From positions 186,001 through 250,000 of the forward strand of contig JAYKKM010000209.1 of assembly GCA_035772405.1 (NCBI GenBank): DNA of 64,000 nucleotides, written 5' to 3'. The stretch is from Chrysogorgia sp. JL179-B06. Lineage: Eukaryota; Cnidaria; Anthozoa; Scleralcyonacea; Chrysogorgiidae. Positions 22,601-34,130 of the stretch are shown here, piece by piece (within the stretch, counting starts at the first letter, position 1; each line of letters starts with the position of its first letter). Made by a program: the position numbers and the translations under genes. Below the pieces are notes generated by a model. It worked only from the letters and a program-made list of their open reading frames with translations, was not told where the DNA came from and did no database searches.

Positions 22601-24935
22601 GTGCTATCTGATGCTCAGAATTTTAATCAACAACACCATCTCCATTACTTCATCGATAACCATCACCACGACGAAGACGAAGACAGAGAAGACTTAAACC
22701 AAACAGAAGTAAGAACTGACAATCTTAATTATTTAGACAACGTTCTTAATTTATCTAATAGAACTTTGACATCTGCTGAATTAAGTGTTCTCTCTAGGGG
22801 TCTTAATTTTTGCCCCATTCCTAAGATTATTGATCGTTTTCAGTTAAAAAAAGATTTGGTTGAATTTGGTAGATCGCTTAAGTGTAAGTTATTTTTTCAT
22901 GGTAAATCCAATACATCCAAACGCAGATGTTTTTTCCAAATTTAGAAAGAAGTCTACTTGGAATCCTCCAGTTTCTGAGCCAGCATTAGATTTATTTATT
23001 TCTGAGCTGGAAGTTAGACTTCTTTCTTTGGCAGACAAGGGAGGTCGTAAGCTCTCAAAAATCTTAAAACCTATAAAGATATAGTCATAAAACAAGCTGA
23101 TAAAGGTTCAGCTGTGGTAGTTTTGGGTCGTGATTATTATAAAGAAGAGGTGTTTAGGCAACTTTATGATTTGGCTATTTATGAGAGCATTGAAGCTGAC
23201 CCTAGTCCTGTGGTGTTCTCCCTTATCTGCGATAAATTTAAAAATTTGCATGATAATAAATTTATTGACACCAAATGTTTTGAATACCTTAATTTAAGGA
23301 TTGTAAAGTTAACTTAGGTAAATTTTATCTACTTCCTAAAATACATAAGGATGCCGTTAACCCCCCCCCCCTGGACGACCTGTAGTTTCTAATTGTGGTA
23401 TGCCCACTGAAAAAATTTCCGAATTTCTAGATTTTCATTTCCAGCCACTTGTCAAGGGAATCGCTTACTACATTCAGGACACCACGGGTTTTCTTGACAA
23501 GTTGGCGGGAATTGGAGATATCCCTGACAATGCTTTGCTTGTCACTATCGATGTAGTTGGCCTATATTCGCATATTCCCCATTCTGAGGGATTAGAGGCA
23601 CTCACAAAAGCTCTGGATGAGAGGGAGCATTTTCATATTCCCACATCGGAGTTAGTTGATTTGGCACAAATTGTTTTAGAAAATAATTATTTTGTATTTG
23701 ATGAAAAGATATTTCATCAAAAATTGGGCACAGCCATGGGCACTAAATTTGCACCAGCTTTTGCCAATATTTTTATGGCAGAACTGGAAAATCTCTTCAT
23801 TCAGTCTGTTCCATTTAGACCATGGTTGTGGAAGCGTTTTTTAGACGATGTTTTTATGATTTGGACTCACGGCAGGGCTCTTCTTGATGAATTCCTAATT
23901 GCTATTTTAAATTATTTTCATCAAACCATTAAATTTACATGGAGTATCTCTGATTCCTCTTTACCATGGACGTATTGGTGTCTTTCTCGGAAGGTTCCAT
24001 TAATACGGACCTTTATTGTAAGCCGACTGATACTCATCAATACCTCGATAGAAAGTCTTGTCATCCTAATTATGTCAAACGAGCCATACCTTATAGCCAG
24101 GCTCTGCGTACTAGTCGTATATGTAGCAAGACTACCGATTTTGAAGCCAGAAGTAGAGAGATGAAAACCTGGTTTAAGAAAAAGGGCTATAAAAGTAAAT
24201 TTTTAGACTCGCAAATTTCCAGGGCTGCTCGTCTTTCTCGTTCTGATACGCTCAAGCGTAAAGATCCCATGAATAATAATCATAAAAATAGGCCCTTAAT
24301 TTTAGATTTTCATCACTCTTTCTGGCGCTACTAACATTTTGAAGGATTTATATCCTATTCTTGCTAGTACGATCACCACTAAAGAAGTATTTTCATTAGC
24401 TCCATTTGTTTCCTTTCGTAGGCCTAAAAATCTTAAAGATAATTTACTTCGGGCTAATTAAGCTGCCTAAATCAGTTGACGTTTCAGGTCCGAAAGGTAT
24501 GCAACCATGCGGCAAATAAAGGTGCCAAACACGCCAGTTTGTTGTAGGGTTGGATACCTTTCAGGACTCTGATTCTAAACATTCTTATTTTATTAATTAT
24601 AATTTTAATTGCGACTCAGTAGGAGTCATTTATCTTTTAAGTTGTAGAAAGTGCAAGAAATTTTATATAGGCAGCACCACTGACTCTTTTCGTAGGCGGT
24701 TCAATAACCATAAAAGTAGTTTGAATCGTTACGGAAGGGGTCAGCGAGAAATGCCCGGAGAACACTTATATGCACATTTTTTTAGAAGGCCACAAGGGTT
24801 AAGCAGATGTATCAGTAAATATAATTGATAGGACAGACATTCATAATCCGACCGATAGAGAGGGATATTGGACATACCGACTTGACAATTATAAATCTAA
24901 TAAAACTAAAACTAAAAAGTTTTTATAGTTCCTAT
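22601..24935 (+). mobile_element. Penelope-like element with RT and GIY-YIG endonuclease, frameshifted
   Basis: N-terminal block LDNVLNLSNRTLTSAELSVL, SRGLNFCPIPKIIDRF, KKDLVEFGRSLK (22700-22890) is diagnostic of Penelope-like elements. The RT follows in a 254-codon frame (23400-24164): LLVTIDVVGLYSHIPHSEG, KLGTAMGTKFAPAFANIFMA and catalytic RFLDDVFMIWTHG (about 23838-23875). After more frame changes (about 23960, 24340-24550) a GIY-YIG nuclease appears: VGVIYLLSCRKCKKFYIGST, then RRRFNNHKSS (24620-24720). The end motif DIHNPTDREGYWTYRLDN is at about 24845-24890. At least five frameshifts occur. I see no LTR-like repeats. A TA/CA microsatellite follows at 24941-24981. Confidence 0.9.
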
Positions 24936-24940
24936 TTGAT

Positions 24941-24981
24941 TATTTTATATATATATACATATATATATATACACACACACA
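24941..24981 (+). repeat. (TA)n-(CA)n microsatellite
   Basis: Alternating TA repeats run into a CACACACA tract directly after the Penelope-like element. Confidence 0.9.
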
Positions 24982-25019
24982 ATGATGCAATTGTGCTATC
25001 TTTTATTTATCACAGGTGT

Positions 25020-25410
25020 TGTATACTATATATTGGTCCTGCTACCATGACTTCTTTCGACGTAGCAATGGCCATGGGAAGAAGCGAAGCGATCATGGAA
25101 AGCTTTTATAGTGTGATGGACATGCAGGGATGCAGGGGCAAGTTGGTCAACATCATTCGACCTTAGAGGACAGGACTCTCGTGGATTGGGCTAGGCCGAG
25201 TGTCTTAAGATCAAATGATGTCGTTTCACGTGCAGCTGAACTTTACGTCAATGGGAAAAAAGATTGACAACTTGAAGAAAACATCCTCTGTTTCTCACAA
25301 GGCAAGCCAAGTTCTGGCTCGTCTTAGCGATGAAAAAGGACGATATCCATTTCTACAATGACTCCACACTCTGCAGTGCCAGTACTGAAAAAGATGGCGA
25401 TTTAACTAAT
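25020..25410 (+). pseudogene. Unrecognised gene, downstream exon
   Basis: After a possible acceptor (tatcacag, about 25015) the sequence reads MTSFDVAMAMGRSEAIMESF, YSVMDMQGCRGK, then shifts frame into LEDRTLVDWARPSVLRSNDV, VSRAAELYVNGKK. It probably continues the gene at 21663-22390. At least one frameshift (about 25135-25150) makes it a pseudogene. I cannot name the family. Confidence 0.45.
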
Positions 25411-25419
25411 TAACTTTAA

Positions 25420-26260
25420 CCCTGTGGTAATGTTAGTAGTGTCCTTTTGTCCAGACTTGTGATTTGCTGCGTTCTCGCTACTACATAAACCCAAAATCAT
25501 ATTTCAAAGCAGAACTGGCTTAGTTTGGCTGTAAGAAGAGCATAAAGTTATTTCAAATGATTTTTTGGTACAGGAAATATTTTCGTGACACAACTCAGCC
25601 CGGCTCATATAAACAGCCATTAAAACTTCTTGAATGCGGAAAGACCAAATTCATTTCCGGTCTAACGATATCGCCATGGCAACATGTATTTTTCAAATAT
25701 TTTGGTGGCTTGACGCACGACGGCAACGGTCGACCCCGCTGTCCGGCGCACGTAAATCTTACATTCCAAACTGGAGTACACCTATTAAAAGTGCAGTCAA
25801 ATCTCAAAGTGGATACCTTTATTTAATGGTTCAAAAACAATTATTTGTTCTTACATGCATTCCGATCTGAAGTTTGCAAATTTCAACTTTTCAACTGTAA
25901 TCTTCCTTCGATTTCTAAATACTGATTAAAAATTAATTTCTTTTCTATTTTCTTCATGAATTGTTAATGAGTTTGAGAATAAATGGTCAGCAACTGTAAT
26001 CTTGGTTCCTAATTTCTTTGACTGTAATAATTCCTTTTAAGGACTAAGGAGAGCATCAAATTTAGTCACAGGGATGTCTACATTAGAAACCTAACTGTAT
26101 TTTTGACAGAGTTTAAGCTTCCTTATTATATTCTGTCTATCAGCAGATGATTTTATTTATCAAGTAAGAAACAGACAGACAAAAGAGAACATGAATTCAG
26201 CCGATACAGGAAAGTCGGACAGAATGATATTGTAATATTCTTATCTAATGTTCATTTAAA
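25420..26260. other. No recognisable gene
   Basis: Short overlapping ORFs at 25557-25870 occur on both strands without family motifs. The rest is AT-rich. Confidence 0.4.
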
Positions 26261-26274
26261 AAATTCTCTTTCAG

Positions 26275-27073
26275 GTATATCTGTTGGTAAACCCAGCAGG
26301 GTGCCTTACCAGTCAGGTGGTTTCAAAGTTGAGGGCCTTCCTGCTGGCATAGCATTCAAGAAACCATTTTACTACCATAATGGCAAACCAAGAAAATGTC
26401 AGATTTGTAATTGACCAAGAAAATGAATGCACAACTCCTGTTACAGACAAAAATAGACAGAATTCCAGAATCGACACAATGCAGCATGCTTGTTTGGCAA
26501 AAATTGGTGGCGAAGAAGTTGCCAAAAGAGTGCTGTCTGGAGGAACAAAAATTAAAGAAGATGAAGTAGAAGTTATAAATCTACAAATGACTCAAGAAGA
26601 AATGGTCACATTACACCACAAGTGTTCCACATATTTTGAGAGAGATGCTGCATGCACAGCCACAAAGGAAAACCTACAACATTCTGAAAAAATAACAGAT
26701 GTTGTTTTACCAATAGCACTTTGTTCAGATGAAGTCAGTACCCATGTTTGTCCGCATTTAAATAGCTCATTTGCAATCATTTGTGAGTCCAATTTGGTTT
26801 GTTTGTCCGCATTTTGAGCTATTAATAGCAACAGCTTAAAGGGGCTATTTACACAAAGGCTGATGACGAACAAGTTGTTTTTTTCTGTTGCAGATAAAAG
26901 CCAAGTGTAATATCCAAACTTTTGCCAAACTCAAGGCTTTGTGGCCATTGGCTTGATATTGTAAATTCCGAGGATAGGAAATACAGAGTCATCAAAAGTG
27001 AAGATGCATTTGTAAATGGCATATCGATTATTCGCACAGACTTTGGACCAATTTATTACCATGACAAGGACTA
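26275..27073 (+). pseudogene. Unrecognised exon-like ORFs
   Basis: After an acceptor (tctctttcag, 26274) a short frame reads YISVGKPSRVPYQSGGFKVE, GLPAGIAFKKPFYYHNGKPR, KCQICN and stops. An overlapping 145-codon frame (26380-26817) is acidic and rich in E/K/T. A third segment (about 26905-27073) reads GHWLDIVNSEDRKYRVIKSE, DAFVNGISIIRTDFGPIYYH and ends in a stop. Composition and splice-like borders suggest former exons. I recognise no family. Confidence 0.35.
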
Positions 27074-27414
27074 ATTACATCTGCAAGTGAGGTATTTTTT
27101 ATGCCCAAACCCTTTTTTGACTGTGTTTTGTCCGTTGTAAAGGAAAATCGATTCCTTAAAGTAATTTAAGTGAACATTGTTGTTGCATTAGTTGGTAGTG
27201 TGTTAGTTACTGTATAGTAGAACTGTAGAAGTAATACATAAAGGAAACTATGAAGTAGTGTGTTATGTCACACGAGGCAATTTTTCTTGCAACTTGCAAT
27301 GCAATCCCTGATACAGAACTGATTAATGTAAAGTGAGATATACAATTAAATACAAGCAATAAATACATTCTGATATTTGCTATAGGTCTGCTTTCTCTCC
27401 TCTGCACAGGCTTC

Positions 27415-27600
27415 CAATGCAGTGAGGGGGGTTATATGGTTGGGACGAGGAAAACCGCTGAAAATCGGAACGCGGGCGAGCGGAGAAACGAGAAGAGAGA
27501 GAGGAAGCCTCTGCCAGATTTCAGGCCAAATATGGCGCCAAACCGGGGGGTGCAATATCTGTAATATATTCGAGAAAAATCTGAATATTTCATTTCCTGC
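27415..27600. repeat. GC-rich interspersed repeat (inverted partner near 57660-57825)
   Basis: The block GCAGTGAGGGGGGTTATATG...CCGCTGAAAATCGGAACGC...GAGCGGAGAAACGAGAAGAG...CTGCCAGATTTCAGG reappears in reverse complement at 57660-57825. The two copies bound a 30-kb interval in opposite orientation. No ORF content; a MITE-like family. Confidence 0.75.
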
Positions 27601-27655
27601 TGTGAATACTTGAAAGCAACATGACGTTCCTAATTTACAATCTGAATAATTCACA

Positions 27656-27889
27656 GTTGAAGGAGATGGAGAGCGTATTGATTTGGTTTGTTTAAATGAT
27701 AAAGAAGCTGCGAAATTGTTTGGCCTGTATATCGATCATAAAGTTTCCTTGCCAAAGTTAGAGGACAGTGGTGAGGGAATGAAAGTAAATGTCTGGAATA
27801 CATCAATAAGCTCAACCAACATATCAATTGTGGCGATCACAAGAAAAATTAATGCAGAAGCAATCTATTTCAAAATGGTGAGTGATTTG
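27656..27889 (+). other. Exon-like ORF, unrecognised
   Basis: Frame open across VEGDGERIDLVCLNDKEAAK, LFGLYIDHKVSLPKLEDSGE, NVWNTSISSTNISIVAITRK, NAEAIYFKM and ending at a GT donor (atg|gtgagtg, about 27877-27884). The composition is typical of real protein. I cannot assign it. It may belong with 26275-27073. Confidence 0.4.
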
Positions 27890-27959
27890 CGTTTCAAAAC
27901 TTGTGTTTTCTGCATGTTTCGACCACTGCATTATGTTATATAAAACTACAGATAAAACG

Positions 27960-28330
27960 TACGTACATGGTCATGTTTTTTTTTTAAATGGACATGTTCT
28001 TTCGGTTCTTTCTCCTTGTGTTCTCACTGTTCAACAATGTCAAATGAAGATTTTCATTTGAACAATTAAATTTTTTAAGTAAAACGTACCAAGACAGAAA
28101 TATATTTTTCTATCAAATTTATTTATTCACATATTTATTTCCTTATATAATTATTTATTATTTTGCCTATATAAAATTATGTTTTACTATTTTATGTTTC
28201 CATTTGATTGATTGGTCATTATAAAGTAGGGCTATAGGGATATTACGGATATACTAGAAAACTTAATAGGCTTTTTATTAAGACCCATATAATAGTCGAG
28301 ATTGTATTCTAATTATTTACAATTACAGAA
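27960..28330. other. AT-rich spacer
   Basis: No gene or repeat that I can recognise. Confidence 0.4.
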
Positions 28331-28337
28331 AATCACA

Positions 28338-28432
28338 TAGTGTGTATAAAAAAACTGAACTGGCATAAAATTACACCTCTGAGCCAATACTAATTAATTT
28401 TATGCCGGTTCAGTTTTTTTGATACACACTGT
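28338..28432. mobile_element. About 95-bp hairpin MITE (Tc1/mariner-like ends)
   Basis: GTGTGTATAAAAAAACTGAACTGGCATAAAATTA pairs with TAATTTTATGCCGGTTCAGTTTTTTTGATACACAC, leaving a loop of only about 25 bases. Flanking TA on both sides (tagtg / cacactgta) is consistent with a TA target duplication. Confidence 0.8.
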
Positions 28433-28658
28433 ATTGTAAAAAGATGCAAAACAACATTCTATACTTAGGATCACTCTTGAAATACCTGCACTACATTTAA
28501 CATAATTTTTTGTTTTAGAAAATGCCTGCCACTGCATTACCAACTCCTGTATTGCAACATGTCCATACAACTACAACCCCAATCAACTTACCTGCCAACC
28601 AAAATGATAGAGAACTGTTTCTTTTAAAATAAATGTATGGTTATGACTCATTTCAGGA

Positions 28659-30341
28659 TGGGCAGTTAGAGGCACTTCAGTCGATATTGAAAGGGAAAGA
28701 TACACTAACCCTTGCGCCAACTGGAGGTGGAAAAAGTGTAGTTTATACATTGGCTAGTGTGCTAAATCAAGACTCGCCATCATTATTGAGCCTTTGAAAT
28801 TCATTATGGAGGAACAGGCAGAAAAGTTTAGACAAAAACAAGTTCCAGCTTTTTTTCCAACTCATCCCTTACAGACACCGAGATGGAGTTTGTGGTCAAT
28901 GTTCTTTGTGACAAGACCTACCCTATGCTATCCTATTTACTAGTCCTGAGTGTATAGTTCCTAGTAAACTTCTCACTGTTTTGAAGAAGCGGAATGATGC
29001 TGGAAATTTGAATTTTATCGCTGTGGATGAAGCACATTGCATAGACGTTTGGGGGCAAGCATTCCGTCTAACACAATATACTAAGCGATCTTGTGTCGGA
29101 CCACCACTCAGGGTCTTAAAAATAATTGAGGAGAAAGTGCTGCCTTTGCTATAATATCAGCAAATGGTAAGACTTTCGGGTCTTCTCGGATAACGACCTT
29201 AAATCGTAGGCCCTCGGAACCCCTATCAATTGGGCTTCTAGCCTGTTGGGGTATTCCGTTCACCAAAGAGTGATAAATCTAATAAACTCAAACTCAAACA
29301 GATTACGTTAAACTTAGTTAACTAAAGGATTTTAAGGTTACAGTATTGGCTCTTACAGGTATTTGTACAAACAGAATCCAGACCAAAATAATAACCACAT
29401 TAAAGATGGAAATGCCCAAGATAATACATCTTGCAAGTAGTGCAAAAAACAAACAAGCCAATCAAGCAAATTGCCAACTTCATCGACCAACATTTTCAAG
29501 GACAGCATGGCATTGTTTATTGTGCACGACGAAAAGACACTGTTGATCTTGCACATGAACTAAAGTCAATGGTGTTCTTACGGATTTTGATAGAAAAAAG
29601 CATGATCGTGCTTGGGCTAGTGGTCTTGCCCAACTGATTTGTGCTACAAAATCATTTGGCATGGGTATTGACCAAAAGGATGTGAGATTGGTACTTCACA
29701 TGTCCTTCTCTGAAAGAATTGAGGACTACTGTCAAGAGATTGGCCGTGCAGGAAGGGATGGACTACCTGCATTTTGTACATTGTTCTTCAAGCATGAAGA
29801 CAGATAATTCCATCTACACAATATACTGCAAATTGAAGACAAAGAGTATCAAGAATACAAGTACAACTTGATGAATCAAATGGTAAACTACTGTGACAGT
29901 GGTACTTGTCGTCATAAGTCTATCTTATCATATTTTGAAGAAGTTGTACCAGACTGTGAAGAACATTGTGACATTTGCACTGGAAATTATGCACAGCCAT
30001 CTAAAGACTGCACAGTCATTTCTCAGAAAATAATCCAAGGTCTCCTAACTATTAAAGAAGTGTAGGAAAAATTAACTCTCCTTTCACAATTTTTGCTTGG
30101 GTCATCAGCAGCTGAACTCAAAGCTTTGTCATTAGATGTAGCTCATGGATTTGGATCCACAAAGCCTTACTATAAGCAAAGAAATGGAAGAAAGCAACTG
30201 CAAAGGTTGATCTACCATCTCATTGTTGTTGGGATTATTAAAGAAGAACCGCCTGGCACTACTGAAAAGCCTACTATATTTTTGAACACAGGAAATACAG
30301 AGAAATTAATAGCTAATAGGGAAAGTATCTTATTTGTATAA
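28659..30341 (+). pseudogene. RecQ-like ATP-dependent DNA helicase, broken
   Basis: After an acceptor (tttcag, 28658): DGQLEALQSILKGKD (motif 0), APTGGGKSVVY (Walker A, about 28714-28743), then by frameshift IVEPLKFIMEEQ..., FTSPECI, and AVDEAHCIDVWGQAFR (DEAH box, 29019-29066). An insert at about 29070-29335 replaces the next block. The frame resumes with VLALTG, then KQIANFI.., GQHGIVYCARRKDTVDLAHE (motif IV, about 29490-29555), CATKSFGMGIDQKDVRLV and IGRAGRDG (motif VI, 29737-29763), a Cys cluster (CRHKSILSYF...CDICTG, RecQ zinc site) and a winged-helix-like end finishing at 30341. Stops at about 28795, 29807 and 30063, plus frameshifts, disable it. RecQ enzymes unwind 3'-5'. Large RecQ-like copy numbers are typical of cnidarian genomes. 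Confidence 0.88.
29070..29335 (+). mobile_element. Short insertion in the RecQ-like gene with LINE/SINE-like tail
   Basis: This stretch interrupts the helicase between the DEAH box and motif III. Its end, AATCTAATAAACTCAAACTC + AAAC, is a short-unit tail typical of a non-LTR element 3' end. No coding capacity. Confidence 0.5.
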
Positions 30342-30432
30342 TATTATGAATATTCATTAAATAAATTTAAGTTACTCAAATACTCTGAATAAATTTAAGT
30401 TATATCTTTCTATTAGATATATTTCATTATTA

Positions 30433-30699
30433 TACCCCAAGTGTCAAAGTTCCCTTTTTCTAGTATGTCATTGGTCGAGAGTGTATCACGTGAAAGTGAT
30501 AAAATTTAGCTGTTTCCCCCGCAATAGCTCTGAGAGGGCAATATGTTGTCGACTATCAATAATCACGTGAAAAAATCACGTGAAATACCATGTGAAAGTG
30601 CGACCTTTGGAATGAAATCTCCTTTCGCCTTAATTGTATTTAATTTAATGTTCGAAGAATAAAATATTTCATATCTTTTTATTTCTTTGACACTTGGTA
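30433..30699. mobile_element. About 266-bp MITE with CCAAGTGTCAAAG ends
   Basis: CCAAGTGTCAAAG at 30433-30445 is exactly inverted at the other end (CTTTGACACTTGG). Inside are three CACGTGA E-box-like sites (about 30487, 30564, 30579). No ORF. Confidence 0.7.
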
Positions 30700-30706
30700 T
30701 GATAAT

Positions 30707-30825
30707 AAAGCACTTATTTACTGGGACCTCGTAAAAGGAGTATGTTTTGTGGTCCTTCGACCATCGATGTTTTGGGACCACAAAACATACTGTTTCCTTC
30801 AGTCCCAGTAAATAAGTGTTAATTA
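30707..30825. repeat. Hairpin element with ACACTTATTTACTGGGAC-like arms
   Basis: GCACTTATTTACTGGGAC ... AGTATGTTTTGTGGTCC is inverted as GGACCACAAAACATACT ... GTCCCAGTAAATAAGTGT. The arms are about 50 bp with small bulges and a loop of about 20 bases. Confidence 0.75.
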
Positions 30826-31012
30826 TTAACTTTGTCAACCTAATTTTTTAAAACATGCTACACTGTTCTAAAATATTAACTACAGTATGTACAAAAATAA
30901 ATATATGAAACTAGGTAACTACATCAGGGCCATATCAAGATGCTTTTTGATACTTGTGTACCAGAACGTGTTCCAAAAAAACAAAATGAAATCTGCATTT
31001 TTAGTATGGAAG

Positions 31013-33402
31013 TTAAGTATCGAATAAAATCTGATATCTCAATTCAGGAAATGATTCATACAACTTAAATTTAAAGTTCTGGGATATTTTTGTCACTCCT
31101 TTGTCAGTAACATCAAGGAGAGCATTTGGCACCTTACCACTTGGTTTGCCTAGTCCATCTAATGGGTAACAGCTAGGAGTTTCTTTGGGATCTAACAAGC
31201 CATTTTCAAATAGAACCAGGCACCTTTAAGTTGGTCAACAAAGGGGTCAGCCACTGAATGTCGAGTCGTTGTGTGCTCGTCAAATCCTGCCTGACACATT
31301 TTAACTGATGTATGACCTGCAAAAATATACACAAATTAATTTGGCAAGTACCAATAGAGGAAAGTGACTGGTTTAGCCAATTAACCCCCAGAGTTGTATT
31401 CTGGTTAATGCCAGACCATTTTATCCAGTGGAGGAAAACTTACATAAACAAATGGTTAATGGATGTGCTTACCCTTAATTTTCATGAAAAATGATACATT
31501 GTTAAACTAGGTGTTTACGCTTTAAAAATTTTGATCAAGAACGTGAATATCCTAGTAATTATCATTTTAATGTGAATTAACCTTTACTTTCAACTTTAAA
31601 CTGCCGCAATTTAGTCTAACAAATCTATCATGTTTCACAAGAATAGGGATTCCTCTTTATAACCATATTGATTATCAGATAACATTATACCTGACATGTA
31701 CACTTTAAGAGGTTGCACTATCTCTGCTTCAACAAAGGCATCCAGCTCAATTCCACATCCTTTTGTCCAGAGATATTGATAGAGAAGTTGTTACACAGAA
31801 TCTGTCGGAACGCAAGTGGCCATTTTCCAAGGAAATTGACCACATGGATAAAAGACTCTGAATAATAGTTTCTAAAGTTCAGTTGTGCATAGACTGGTAA
31901 CTGAATAATAAAACAGTTTCTCTTGCTTTTCCCCAACAATGTTTTGTTGAAAGATCAAACAGCTCTAGTAAAGGCCCATAAAACAGGAACATTCGACTCC
32001 TGTACTTAAAAGCAGTATTGATGCTTCTGAATGATCAGAAACACTTTAGAGTGACTTCCTGTTGCTCGAAGACACTGTGATTTCTCAGCTTCAGTTGGAT
32101 ATAATTCTGACTCTTTAAATTCTATACTGCTGCCAAACCATATTCGATCCAAATTACCTTCTGCAAACTTCTTCTTCTTAAATGCTTCAGTTGTCAGCTT
32201 TGGGCTTTTCAGGACTTTGGCAACCAGGTAACGAAATCCACCAGGGCCTTGCTCTTTAAAACATGATTCTGCAAAATAGCCCTTGGTCCAACCCAGTTAT
32301 AGGCAGTTGATCCAGACATAACACCACGGTTAGTCTTGCATGTAACCACATCGCCAACAACTCCAGTAATAAACCAAGGAGTATCTCTCTGGAAATTATC
32401 AGGTACAACACTGTCGCTACTATATGGTCTGGTTAAATCGGTGGATCTTGAAAAGATTGGATCATATGCTGCTATGTCATCGTCATCAGACACACAGGGA
32501 TTTAGAATTTCGTAGATCTCGTGCAATTCCATTTTCAAGGCAACAGCAAGAGGACTTGGAATGTTGGTAAACAATGGTCATCTTACACAAGCTTTACTGT
32601 TCACCAACAACTGACAAATATCCTTGTTCTTAACAGTAACTGCAATTAGCAGAGGGGTAACACCACATTTTTCTTTAACATTTGGATTAAATCCTGCATG
32701 AAGTAAACAATCCACAAGATTTCTATTTTGCTGTTCTACTGCAACATGTAAGAATGGACACCCTAAATGGTTTCTTAAATCTCTTACATGTTTGTTCTCT
32801 GACAGATCTTTCACAAATCTCTCAAGGTATCTGACTGAATAGCATTCCAAAGCTTATTCTTGATAGAATCAAATGTACTGTTAAAAATCCTGTCTTCTTT
32901 TCGAAACACCTTTTGCACATTTTTCATAGTAGTTTCTGACCTAGATATGCCCAAACTGCTGCTGTTGTCACCCTCATTTTCATCACTTTCATCATCTTTA
33001 TCACCATCATCTTCATCAGATGCATCTTCATTCTCATTGGAAACAATGTCCCCATCTTTCTCAGCATTGGACAGTTGGGAATCATACTTCCTCTTCTCTT
33101 CTTCGTGGTGACTCATGAGCATAAATTCAGCATGTTCTCTTGCCTTCTTCAAACAAAATGATTTGGAGTTGCTATCAAATGGAAGAATTTCAACACTGGA
33201 GACTGTTGGAATTGAAAAATCTTTCCCAAACTGATCCAGTATTAACCAGTTCCAGTGAGAGTGCTATTATTTTCCAGAGAGAGAGAGGCAAAATGACAGT
33301 TTCTGATTTAATGCCTGATCGAGATGTGTCACAAGTACTTTTTGAGGGCAACTTTAAATCATTTGTGATCTTATAAGCTTTGGTGGACAACAATGGTTGC
33401 AA
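31013..33402 (-). pseudogene. Ankyrin-repeat protein of a cnidarian-type multi-copy family, frameshifted
   Basis: Reading the minus strand from about 33402: LVNTGSVWERFFNSNSLQC, KKAREHAEFMLMSHHEEEKR, a strongly acidic stretch (EDASDEDDGDKDDESDENEG, about 33040-32980), then an ankyrin pair: NHLGCPFLHVAVEQQNRNLV / LLHAGFNPNVKEKCGVTPLL / AVTVKNKDICQLLVNSKA (about 32790-32580). Next come FSRSTDLTRPYSSDSVVPDN, GDVVTCKTNRGVMSGSTAYN and, after frameshifts, blocks to about 31690. A later exon (about 31320-31013) reads GHTSVKMCQAGFDEHTTTRH, QLKGAWFYLKM... FKLYESFPELRYQILFDT. Breaks lie near 33155, 32825, 32577, 32250 and 31190. Function is unknown; ankyrin repeats imply protein binding. Confidence 0.6.
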
Positions 33403-33479
33403 TCTGATTCAGTCATATCTTTCAGGGGATTGTTGGTATATAGAGATAAGCCATCGTTTAACAGTTCAGTTAAGTATAA

Positions 33480-34130
33480 CAGTACCGCTCAGAAGTAACC
33501 TAACAAAATCCGCGATCCGAGGATCATCCGCGGTTGAATCGCTGGTCATGCTCGGGTCAACCTACAGTAGGTCAAACCTAGGGTCTACCTCAACCGCTGC
33601 TGTGCGGTTCGCATGGCGTCATTTCACAAGTCTAGTATTATTGGAAGAAGTCGGTTATAGTAAGTTTAGTGTCCGTCGCACGTTGTCTGCACTTCTTCTA
33701 ATTGGCGTTTGTCGTAGCTTGGCAAGTTCGTTTTCAAATACAGTTACCGTGTTTAAATTGATAATGGGAAAGCTATCTCGATATGCGAGGGAAAGAATTG
33801 TCTCATTGTCGTCCTCTGGGGTAAAAATATCGCTTATTTCCGAAGTTTAGCATACTTTTCCTTTGCACGTTGTATTAATCGTTGTAAGCAGTTCTATGTG
33901 TTCGACAATCGACAGTTTCAAGTTTTGATATCTAGCAACAATGGAAAAGCTATCACGATACGCGAGGGAACGAATAATTTCACTTTTTCTTCTGGAGTGG
34001 GTTCTAAAATTACAGATCTGCTTCAAGAGGAAGGAATTAAAACTTCGAGATTTGCTGTCAGCTTAGCTATCGTTTCTTTCCCGATATTGTCGTGGTGGTA
34101 GTTATGATGATGTGCAGTTGCTAAAGAATG
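33480..34130 (+). mobile_element. Tc1/mariner-like element fragment: terminal repeat + duplicated HTH segment
   Basis: CAGTACCGCTCAGAAGTAACC at 33480 resembles a terminal repeat (second copy at 8852). Downstream, MGKLSRYARERIVSLSSSGV (33766-33825) and MEKLSRYARERIISLF plus EGIKTSRFAVS (about 33940-34080) are two versions of the same N-terminal HTH of a Tc1/mariner-type transposase. The second continues further with frameshifts. No catalytic DDD/E domain is visible. A 5' remnant. Confidence 0.55.

Noticed and set aside
32860..33111. Plus-strand Ser-rich ORF
   Set aside because: Antisense image of the acidic Asp/Glu tract of the ankyrin protein.
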